NCBI GenBank assembly: GCA_964035575.1
Contig: OZ037914.1
Span: 1,194,213-1,258,212, forward strand
DNA length: 64,000 nucleotides
Source: Rhynchopus sp. YZ270_cl-10
Taxonomy: Eukaryota; Euglenozoa; Diplonemea; Diplonemida; Diplonemidae
Direction of reading: 5' to 3'
The notes beneath the pieces were generated by a model, which saw only the letters and a list, made by a program, of their open reading frames with translations, did no database searches and had not been told where the DNA came from. How positions within the stretch are numbered: the stretch's first letter is position 1; every line of letters starts with the position of its first letter. Made by a program: the position numbers and the translations under genes. This document shows positions 42,530 through 50,195 of this stretch, in pieces.

Positions 42530-43978
42530 ATGCAGCGTGCTGTGCAGCTATGTGCCGGCAGTGGACGCACAAGAGGTGTACGTGCGGTGATGCACCGAGC
42601 ACGGGTAGCTTCGCGTGGTGTGCGTTGCAAGTCGTCAATGGCGGTTCTCGATAACCCACATGTTGAGCAGTATGCTGACAAGCCTATTGAGGAGATGACA
42701 CTCAAGTACGCGCTGGACTTCGGGACAAAGTTGACGGAAAGGGTATGCGAGCTTTGGCACGCTTTTGTAATTTATTTCCATTTTTTTCCCCCACAGAAAG
42801 TGATCCGAGCAACGCAGTTCCTCCAGAAGGAGCTTCCCATCCGCCTCGCGAAGGCAGTCCTCATGTTCCACCACCTCCCCTTCATTGCGACCGTGAACCC
42901 TTACATGCTCGAGGTCATGCTCACATACCTGCACACCTTTGAAACCCTGCGCCTGGCACCTACTGTGGAGACTTATGAAGACGTGAGCAAATACCTTGCA
43001 TATGTCCTCAAGCTGTCGGGTATCCACAAGAACACCTATAAGACACTTTCCCTTGGCATGGCAGAGGTGAAGCTGCAGCAGAACATCGACATTGACGAGC
43101 GTGAGTTGGTATGCCCCCTTCCCCCCTACACACCCACGCACCTTCCTCCTCAGGATCTATTCATGGACGCGTTCATCCGTGCACGCCTCAGCCGCCGTGT
43201 TCTCATTGCGCACCAGGTGAAGCTCTTCCAGCAGCACGAAGCGAACGTGGCGGGCAGTCCCTCCAGCGACAACTGCCTCGGTGTGTTCGACCTGAAGTGC
43301 CGTCCGAAGGAAGTCATCCAGCGCTCCGTCACTGCCGTCGCCGCCATCTGCGACCACCGCTTTGGACGCCACCCAGAGGTCGAGTTCTCGGGCGACCTGG
43401 ACGCAACGTTCACATACATCCCAGACCACATGGAGTACCTCTTCATAGAACTGCTCAAGAACAGCATGAGGCACACCGTCAAATGGTCGCACTTCCACGG
43501 CAAGGACGCGATACCGCCTATCAAGGTGAAGATCTGCTCGGTGCATGAGTTTGGTGCGATTGTGAAGGTGTGCGACGAGGGGGGCGGGTTTCTGCCGTCG
43601 GCGATGGCGTCGGCGTGGCAGTGGGGTGGGCAGCAGAAGTGCGACACGGGGAGTTTGGACATTCCTTCGGAGCTGTCACGGCAGCAGGTCGCGAACAAAT
43701 CTGTGGCAAAGGTGGTGGAGGAAAAGCTAGAAAAGATCCAAGCAAGCATGGATGGCGTCGTGGCTGACACGCTGTCTGCAGACTTCCTCCGTGAATGGGT
43801 GTTCAGAGAGCACGAATCGGACCTCGGTGCACTCACCACATCGCACACAGGCCTCCCCTGTGCACGGGCCTACGCACGGTACATGGGAGGTGACATTGCG
43901 CTCGAATCTATATCAGGTCTAGGCACCAACACCTACGTCTACCTTTCAGACGTGGACGGCGACTCTGTAAAATTTTGA
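42530..43978 (+). CDS. Mitochondrial PDK/BCKDK-type protein kinase, 3 exons (449 aa)
   Basis: Exons are 42530-42742, 42797-43108 and 43154-43978; both introns are phase 0, start GTATGC, and are multiples of three without stops (54 and 45 bp), so retention would not shift the frame. The N-terminus is rich in Arg and lacks acidic residues (RVASRGVRCKSSM), fitting a mitochondrial presequence. Residues ~45-215 are the helical regulatory domain. The GHKL ATPase domain shows the N-box IELLKNSMRHTV, the G1 box CDEGGGF and the G2 region GLPCARAYARYMGGDI, then GLGTNTYVYL. About 85 residues separate G1 and G2, longer than I expect for animal enzymes. Members phosphorylate the E1 subunit of pyruvate or branched-chain ketoacid dehydrogenase in the matrix; which one cannot be decided. 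It implies a conventional respiring mitochondrion. Confidence 0.9.
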   Translation: MQRAVQLCAGSGRTRGVRAVMHRARVASRGVRCKSSMAVLDNPHVEQYADKPIEEMTLKYALDFGTKLTERVCELWHAFVIYFHFFPPQKVIRATQFLQKELPIRLAKAVLMFHHLPFIATVNPYMLEVMLTYLHTFETLRLAPTVETYEDVSKYLAYVLKLSGIHKNTYKTLSLGMAEVKLQQNIDIDERELVCPLPPYTPTHLPPQDLFMDAFIRARLSRRVLIAHQVKLFQQHEANVAGSPSSDNCLGVFDLKCRPKEVIQRSVTAVAAICDHRFGRHPEVEFSGDLDATFTYIPDHMEYLFIELLKNSMRHTVKWSHFHGKDAIPPIKVKICSVHEFGAIVKVCDEGGGFLPSAMASAWQWGGQQKCDTGSLDIPSELSRQQVANKSVAKVVEEKLEKIQASMDGVVADTLSADFLREWVFREHESDLGALTTSHTGLPCARAYARYMGGDIALESISGLGTNTYVYLSDVDGDSVKF

Positions 43979-44520
43979 AAAGGGGGGTCGGGTGGTTGTT
44001 GGTTGGTCGACTGTTTTTGGGGTGTGATGAAGAATTCAAACCTTTTCGAAAGCAGGACGCAACAACAAAATGTAACAAACAAAAAACTTGTTGGCTGAAA
44101 ACAGGGTATTTCACAGAATCCGTCCTCTGGCAGGTGATTGTCGAAACTATAATTTGGAAAAAAGTGCGGAAATTTGGCGAAAATGCTCCGTTCAGCCCAC
44201 ACCATTAAAACGAAACTTCTTTGCTATTGTTCGCCAAAATACAAATAAAACCGAACACATACAAACCTTTATCGCCTCTAAAAAACCACACCAGAGGGGC
44301 GGTCCCCCCTTTCCCCCCTCCCTGTTATTGTCGTTCTATCTGACAGCCATTGAATAACAAAAAAAAAGCACCTAATTTCCCTCCTGTTCGGTTCACAGTA
44401 TTGTTGTGGTATAGGCAGGGTACTTGACAGGCATACTGTTGAGGTGTCTGTGTACACCACACCATATGTAGATAATGCGTTCCGCATTGGTTTCCCCCCA
44501 CTTAGCCCCGAGTAAGGTTT
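43979..44520 (+). other. Intergenic region
   Basis: AT-rich 3' flank of the kinase gene. Nothing recognisable. Confidence 0.5.
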
Positions 44521-44541
44521 CCTGCCCACACACCATTGCAG
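44521..44541 (+). promoter_or_regulatory. Candidate splice acceptor
   Basis: CCTGCCCACACACCATTGCAG ends 48 bases before the ATG at 44590. The leader after it is A/C-rich. Confidence 0.35.
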
Positions 44542-44589
44542 ATAACACATTTATCTTTCAACAAGACACAACCACAACGACACACAACG

Positions 44590-45528
44590 ATGTCGTCGCG
44601 GATGGCTGTGCTGGCAACAATGGGGCTTGCGCTTGCAACACCGGCACTGTCGCTGAGCGGGTTTGGGATGCAGTGCTCTGCGGCGTGTGGGTCGTGCTGC
44701 GTGCGTGGGGGTGCGGGGGACAACTGGCTGACGCCTGACGCAGACGGGTACTGTGTGGACGGGGCGGGGGCGAGGCAGTGCCGTCTGGGAAGTGGGCTGT
44801 GCCAGGGTGCGGACATGGCGGTGCCGGAGTGTGCGAGTGTGCCGCTTGCAACGATTGCGATGGTGGAGCCGTTCCCGAACGACCCTGTGGGGAACACGTT
44901 CCTGCACGAGGGGATGGAGCTGTGGGACACGGGGCTGGACGCACGCTCGTCGCTGCACGCACTGCCGCCGTACTACCTGAACGGGTGGACGGCGCTTGTG
45001 CCACGTGAGAAGACGGTGCTGGGTGGGACTGAGGTGCGGTACACGTGCCCCGAGGGTCCTGCGGGGGCGTGCGACGCTGTGGTGTTCATGTACGAGTGCA
45101 GCCCGTGTGAGGCGAAGAAGGGTGACGTGCCTGCGACACTGGCAAAGGCTGGGTTTGAGCGGTCGAGCTGCGGCCCGCACTTCAAGACCGGGAAGGCACA
45201 CGGACTGGGACACCACATGACGTCGTGGCGGAAGACTGTGCCTGCTGGGGAGACACTGAGCATCGAGGTGAAGGAGGACGCAGAGTGGGTTGTGTTTGCG
45301 CTGAGCCAGGGGTCGAGCCTTGTGTGCCCGATGCTTGAGGTGGACGAGGCCTGCGAGGACCCTGCACTGCACGGGTTCTGCCAGTGGAAGCAGGGCACGT
45401 GCCACACGAACATGTGCAGGCTGTCGGCGGGGCCGTCCCTCGGGTGTGCGCCTGCGACGTGTGTGGGGAAGGACTTTGAGTCTGCCACTCCCGACATGGA
45501 CGCCCCGATGATGACACTTGACAAGTGA
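44590..45528 (+). CDS. Secreted Cys-rich protein (312 aa)
   Basis: Single exon with extreme third-position G/C. A signal peptide (RMAVLATMGLALATPALSLS) leads into a Cys-rich N-terminal segment (CSAACGSCCVRGGAGDNWLT). The middle ~170 residues have a jelly-roll-like alternation with few Cys (AKAGFERSSCGPHFKTGKAH). The C-terminal ~60 residues are again Cys-rich (CEDPALHGFCQWKQGTCHTN). There is no membrane helix or GPI-type hydrophobic tail, so it should be secreted or lumenal. I do not recognise the family. CGSCC and CSPCEAKK could be disulfide clusters. It follows the kinase gene and precedes another exported protein. Confidence 0.8.
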   Translation: MSSRMAVLATMGLALATPALSLSGFGMQCSAACGSCCVRGGAGDNWLTPDADGYCVDGAGARQCRLGSGLCQGADMAVPECASVPLATIAMVEPFPNDPVGNTFLHEGMELWDTGLDARSSLHALPPYYLNGWTALVPREKTVLGGTEVRYTCPEGPAGACDAVVFMYECSPCEAKKGDVPATLAKAGFERSSCGPHFKTGKAHGLGHHMTSWRKTVPAGETLSIEVKEDAEWVVFALSQGSSLVCPMLEVDEACEDPALHGFCQWKQGTCHTNMCRLSAGPSLGCAPATCVGKDFESATPDMDAPMMTLDK

Positions 45529-46280
45529 TGTGGTGTGGTGTCAGGTCGTGTGTGGACACGTTGTCTTGTTCTTCTTACTCTGTTTTCAACATCATTTTAC
45601 TTTTCAACATGTAGCTTTTTGCTTTTTGCTTTTTGCTTCACCGCACAATACGCTTTTGAGGCGTGTGCAAACGCTGTGCTGCCAGAGCACGCTATTTGCA
45701 GGTGAACCTGAACCTGAATATGACTATTGTTATTGTTATTATTGCCTTTTTGTTGTTGGTTGTTTCTCTTTTCTCTTCATTCAGTTTTATTTTCATTTTA
45801 CCTTTGCACGTCTCTTGGAGAAGGGGACAACTGCACAAGGAATGTTTCGACCTCTTCCTGTGCAGGCAAATCATACCTTCAGTTTCGCTTCAGCTTTCGA
45901 GTAGCTGTTTTTGCAAACTGATTCCACGTTTTTCCATGAACCGACCAGTCACGAGGCCTTCGGGAAGTGACTGGACGCATGAAAAGTACAAAACAAAGCA
46001 CCCCTTTCCTTTTCCTCAGTTCCCCATTCGCTGTTCTCTGTCACCGGAAGAAGAGGATGAAACAACAGGATCGGTACTATCTGACGGCCTTGTGTCGGTT
46101 GAATACGAACACCTAATTCGCAAGCTTTCACAACTGCTGATTCACGTTTTTTGCTTGCCCGAGACGACGTTTGCAGGTCAGTGATGATAAACATTCACAC
46201 ACAAATCACTCCAATCGTATTGGGCAGTCTTTTTGGCTGTCTCTGTGCCGATGCTTCAACATGCACCACCATCTGAGTTC
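45529..46280 (+). other. Intergenic region, T-rich
   Basis: Pyrimidine-rich 3' flank. Overlapping open frames of 60-170 codons are compositionally Phe/Ser/Leu-rich artefacts. Confidence 0.5.
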
Positions 46281-46404
46281 CAACAAACAAACAAACAAAC
46301 AAACAAACAAACAAACAAACAAACAAACAAACAAACAAACAAACAAACAAACAAACAAACAAACAAACAAACAAACAAACAAACAAACAAACAAACAAAC
46401 AAAA
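46281..46404. repeat. (AAAC)n microsatellite, ~30 units
   Basis: About 124 bp of nearly perfect AAAC tetranucleotide. It is expected to be length-polymorphic. Confidence 0.97.
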
Positions 46405-46984
46405 GTAAAACATCGACCATCGATTGGGTTTGGAGGCATCCGCATTCTGTGATGCACAGCTCCACGCTGGATGTTGTCGTAAAGCAAAGCACGCAGGCCT
46501 GCCTGCTGCGTTACACATATTCTATGTCGCTCGCGATGCCCTGTGCTGGGCTGCAACCTTCGCGAGTCTCAACGGCTAAACCATGTGTCACACAGTTCTG
46601 CAACATTCTTGTTGAGATGAGGGATTCCCTTTGAGGGATACGACTTGGTTGGGTACACATGCATTGCCTTGGTTCCTTGGCTGGACTACTTCGGTGTTCT
46701 TCTGAGGCTATCCTCTTTGCTAGACACATTTCATTCACTTATCACTCACCTTTTATAAAAAGCTCCTGTCGTGGGTGAGCCACAGGGTCGCAGCTCCGAC
46801 CTGCCTCGATCTGGAAGGCTCAATCGCGGGTGCAAGATTCCGCACAGTGCTACGCAAAGTGTGAATGACAAAACGACACTAACGTACAAGAGTGTTACGT
46901 TTGGCAATATTTAGCGAATGCATTAATGAGAACCTCCAAAATACCACCGCACAGGAAGCATTCTTTCTCTCCCTCTTTATCACA

Positions 46985-48019
46985 ATGATGCATGTTGTTT
47001 CTGCCGCTGTGTTGGCGGTGAACATAACCAGTCCATCCAACGGATCCAACTGGACCTTCCCGCCCACACCTTCGAACGGATCCAACTGGACTGTCGCATC
47101 GTCTAATGGAAGCAACTGGACTTTTCCTCCGTCCCCGACCAACGGATCCAACTGGACCTTCCCGCCCACACCGTCTAACGGAAGTAACTGGACCTTCCCA
47201 CCGTCCCCAACCAACGGAAGCAACTGGACTTTCCCACCGTCCCCAACCAACGGATCCAACTGGACTGTCGCATCGTCCAACGGTAGCAACTGGACTTTCC
47301 CTCCGTCCCCAACCAACGGAAGCAACTGGACCTTCCCTCCATCCCCGACCAACGGATCCAACTGGACCTTCCCGCCCGCACCGTCTAACGGAAGCAACTG
47401 GACGTTCCCTCCCACACCTTCGAACGGATCCAACTGGACCTTCCCACCGTCCCCAACCAACGGAAGCAACTGGACTTTCCCTCCGTCCCCAACCAACGGA
47501 TCCAACTGGACCTTCCCGCCCGCACCGTCTAACGGATCCAACTGGACGTTCCCTCCCACACCTTCGAACGGATCCAACTGGACTGTCGCATCGTCCAACG
47601 GGAGCAACTGGACATCCCCTCCGTCACCTACCAACGGAAGCAACTGGACCTTCCCTCCGTCCCCAACCAACGGATCCAACTGGACCTTCCCGCCCACACC
47701 AGCTAACGGCACGAACGGAACCGAAGTGATGGGTATGGGTGCTAAGGACCAAGGAAAGGGTGGAGCAGCGAACGGGGCTGGCAGCGACAGTGTCCACGGA
47801 CAGAACGGTGCTGCGTCGCAGGCGAAGGACAGCAAGGACGAGGATGAGACGAGCGTAGGTGTGTGGGTTGCTGTTGGGTGTGGTGCGGCTGTTGCTGTGG
47901 CAGGTGTTGCTGCTGGTGCTGTGTTTGCGGCGAAGACGTACGCAGCGAAGCAGACAGTGAACGGCGACGTTGCGGAGCTGCTTGCGGAGGGCGATGAGGA
48001 GAAGATGGTGGCTGTGTAG
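46985..48019 (+). CDS. Membrane protein with ~20 NGSNWT sequon repeats (344 aa)
   Basis: Single exon; the start is the first ATG after a candidate acceptor (ACCACCGCACAG, ending 46954). A short hydrophobic N-terminus (MMHVVSAAVLAV) serves as signal peptide. Residues ~14-240 consist of 19 exact NGSNWT hexapeptides plus one NGTNGT, spaced by FPPSPT, FPPTPS, FPPAPS or VASS. Each hexapeptide holds two sequons (N-G-S and N-W-T), about 40 in all. After a Gly/Ser/Asp-rich spacer, a membrane helix (VAVGCGAAVAVAGVAAGAVF) and a ~30-residue tail ending EGDEEKMVAV follow. It should be an extended, heavily N-glycosylated mucin-like surface protein. The Pro-rich spacers favour an extended rod. The family is unknown. 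The hydrophobic N-terminus is shorter than usual for a signal peptide. Confidence 0.82.
   Translation: MMHVVSAAVLAVNITSPSNGSNWTFPPTPSNGSNWTVASSNGSNWTFPPSPTNGSNWTFPPTPSNGSNWTFPPSPTNGSNWTFPPSPTNGSNWTVASSNGSNWTFPPSPTNGSNWTFPPSPTNGSNWTFPPAPSNGSNWTFPPTPSNGSNWTFPPSPTNGSNWTFPPSPTNGSNWTFPPAPSNGSNWTFPPTPSNGSNWTVASSNGSNWTSPPSPTNGSNWTFPPSPTNGSNWTFPPTPANGTNGTEVMGMGAKDQGKGGAANGAGSDSVHGQNGAASQAKDSKDEDETSVGVWVAVGCGAAVAVAGVAAGAVFAAKTYAAKQTVNGDVAELLAEGDEEKMVAV
47030..47710 (+). repeat. Coding minisatellite, 27- to 36-bp units
   Basis: The array encodes the NGSNWT repeats. Core codons are AACGGATCCAACTGGAC or AACGGAAGCAACTGGAC, followed by TTCCC(T/A/G)CC. Blocks such as 47330-47430 and 47495-47600 recur with nearly identical order, showing unequal exchange. 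Confidence 0.9.
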
Positions 48020-48648
48020 ACACTGCCTGCCGCACAGTGCGCTTATGAGTGTATTGCCTTGAAAAGTTGTCATATTATTGTCCTCCTTCTTTTTGTTTCT
48101 TTTCTGTTTGTTGACGATACATCATGCTTGTTGACATGCTGTATCTCACAGCAGACCCCTGAGTCACTTACAAGGTTTTTGCCATGTCGAGTGGGCCAGT
48201 TTCTGTGCTTCTTTTGCGTGAGTTACATGGTTCGAAGAGGAGCGGACAGAACGGGCCACCTCTTTTTCCCTTCCACCCCTTTGACGCGCACACTATTGTC
48301 TACAATAGTAAGTGTCGTCACACTTCACAGTGCACCATGTGTATCAAATTTTATTCATCCACGTGCTCGCCCCTCTCTGAGGTGTGTACGTGTTCAACGT
48401 TACTTTTTTTGTTCGTGCTGCTCAGGTTTTCTGTGCAGTGCAGTAATTTCTATTTGTCAGTCCACGAAACCCTTTCGTTTGGGTATAGCAAAAAGGTTGT
48501 GTCCACTGCCATCGGTCAGCATTCCCACCGCTGTGCGGTCAGTGGGTGTATCTTCAGTTTTGCTCGCAATACTCTCGTGCACGTTCTTGCTTTTATTGTT
48601 GTTTCAAGTTGAGTGTTTCACTGTTGCAGTTTATAAACAAAAGGAAAA
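48020..48648 (+). other. Intergenic region, T-rich
   Basis: 3' flank of the sequon-repeat gene. A 211-codon frame here is low-complexity Cys/Ser/Phe/Leu and is not called. Confidence 0.5.
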
Positions 48649-48650
48649 TA

Positions 48651-49693
48651 CCGTAGTCGGAAAAATGTTGCAACGTAAAAATGTTGGAACGTAAAAATGT
48701 TGTAACGGAATAATGTTGTAACGCTGCGGATCGCGGGAAGTTGTAACTTTATTCCGTTACAACATTTTTATGACTGGGGTGAACTTTGTCTTAGGGATTT
48801 TTTTTGGAACAGTCGGCATAATCCCCAACCTCACACACCACACCCCAATTTCAAGCCGATAATTAGTGTTTCAGGTTTTTCGACGTCCTCCCCCACCCCT
48901 CACCCAAATAAAAAATGAAACAAATGGGATTAGCCCAATTCTGCAAGCGCCGCAATCCCCACGAGCCTGTTTCGGAAGGAGGAGATGCCCCCAACCTGGC
49001 GTTCCTTGCTGGTAGCGCCGCAAGCGCAGTGGGGCTAGACGACAGCACATCTCGTGCTGTCGCAAATGAGGTCAGCGCTGTGCATAGTAAACGTACCCCC
49101 CTTGCCCTGTCCAGTTTGATGTGGAACAAAAAAAGTCGAGCCTACGGCTAAGTTGAACAACACCAGGCACTCCGCTAGGTACTAAAGTTCTGTTGATTGT
49201 CAACAGAACTTTTTGAAAATGGGGAAAAAAAGAAAAAAAAAAAAAAGTTCTGTTGAGTGGTTCAGACCCGTTCTACCTGTCAAAAAAGCTCAGGAGAAGA
49301 AGATATGGAGAGGTGAGTGCTCAAACGTCCCAAAAAAGTCAAAATCGGGCGTTGGTAAAAAAAAAAGTTGCGTACCGTGCGCCTGCGGCGCAAGCATGTA
49401 CCCCACCAACGTGGACCATCAACAGAATATTTTCAAAATCGGAAATCCTAGCGGAGAGCCTGAGCAACACCAAAAAAAAAAAAAAAAAAACATCATCCCC
49501 CCGCCCCCCGCCCTTTTTTCACCACCGTCAGAGGCACAAGATTTTTCTTTTCAAAAACCACCCCCGCACCAGCAAAAATCCCTAAGACAAAAATAAACCC
49601 CAAAAAAATGTTGTAACGGAATAATGTTGTAACGCTGGGCCATTTTTTCCAGCGTTACAACATTATTCCGTTACAACATTTTTCCGACTACGG
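48651..49693. mobile_element. TA-flanked TIR transposon, non-autonomous
   Basis: The inverted ends start CCGTAGTCGGAAAAATGTTG and abut TA on both sides (48649-48650, 49694-49695), as in Tc1/mariner-type elements. Subterminal arrays of TGTTGTAACG/CGTTACAACA motifs lie inside each end, including a hairpin at 49605-49682. A short frame at 48915-49151 is protein-like but unrecognised, and there is no DDE transposase. Removing the nested hAT-like MITE (49164-49462) leaves about 740 bp. Confidence 0.75.
49164..49462. mobile_element. hAT-like MITE, 299 bp, copy 2 (nested)
   Basis: Nearly identical to 5588-5885, with the same 16-bp ends. The flanks AACAACAC (49156-49163) and AGCAACAC (49463-49470) form an 8-bp target duplication with one mismatch. 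It is inserted inside the TA-flanked transposon. Confidence 0.9.
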
Positions 49694-49746
49694 TATAACA
49701 TTTGACTGTCTTCATTTTTTCTGCCCAAATTGCACATCACCACAAA

Positions 49747-50034
49747 TCATCCTGGAGCTCCGCCATCTAGGTTCATGCGCTCAGCTTGCCGGTGTCGGAT
49801 CTTGGCGAGTTCGCTCAGATGCACCCCGATGGCGACTAGGCGGTGCCAGGTCAACCCAGCCTCTACGACATCCATCAGGGTGTCTTCGCCCCTCCACACG
49901 TCGATCCCCTCATAGTTGTGTTTCTTTGACACACCTAGGGTGATTTTCGACACACCATCCGCACCGGTGACACAGCTGAGGACTCCGCAGATGGTCTGCT
50001 TCTGAGCACCACTGCCTGCTTGCGTTCCTGTCAT
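49747..50034 (-). CDS. Small hypothetical protein on the - strand (95 aa)
   Basis: An ATG at 50034 on the - strand opens a 95-residue frame with mixed, globular composition (GVLSCVTGADGVSKITLGV, EDTLMDVVEAGLTWHRLVAI) and GC-rich coding style unlike the flanking AT-rich DNA. It would be the only - strand gene in the window. It has no recognisable domain or signal peptide and lies between a transposon end and the C2 gene. It could be a fragment of a larger gene or of transposon cargo. The opposite strand frames are poorer (Arg/Ser-rich). Confidence 0.4.
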   Translation of the reverse strand: MTGTQAGSGAQKQTICGVLSCVTGADGVSKITLGVSKKHNYEGIDVWRGEDTLMDVVEAGLTWHRLVAIGVHLSELAKIRHRQAERMNLDGGAPG

Positions 50035-50111
50035 AGTGTAAATGTAGAAAAAATAGAAATGTGAAAAATGTAACCCAAACACTACGATGTGTGGTCAATC
50101 TGAATGAAGTA

Positions 50112-50140
50112 TATCCCCTCCCCTTCCCAACACCCTTCAG
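50112..50140 (+). promoter_or_regulatory. Candidate splice acceptor upstream of C2 gene
   Basis: CCCCTCCCCTTCCCAACACC then CTTCAG ends 56 bases before the ATG; a second AG (GTTCTACAG) ends at 50179. Confidence 0.4.
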
Positions 50141-50195
50141 AGCAGGTCAACGGTGTGGTGTGGATGGTCTGTTCTACAGGCCGTACACATAGAAG

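Noticed and set aside
42530-43978. Possibility that the kinase is a bacterial histidine kinase
   Set aside because: The helical N-terminal domain, mitochondrial presequence, spliceosomal introns and N-box ELLKNSMRHT fit PDK/BCKDK; there is no dimerisation/phosphoacceptor H-box or receiver.
46195-46556. (CLFV)n and (TNKQ)n frames
   Set aside because: Translations of the AAAC microsatellite in different frames.
48059-48694. 211-codon open frame on the + strand
   Set aside because: Low-complexity Cys/Ser/Phe/Leu sequence in a T-rich gene flank; its end runs into the TIR of a transposon.
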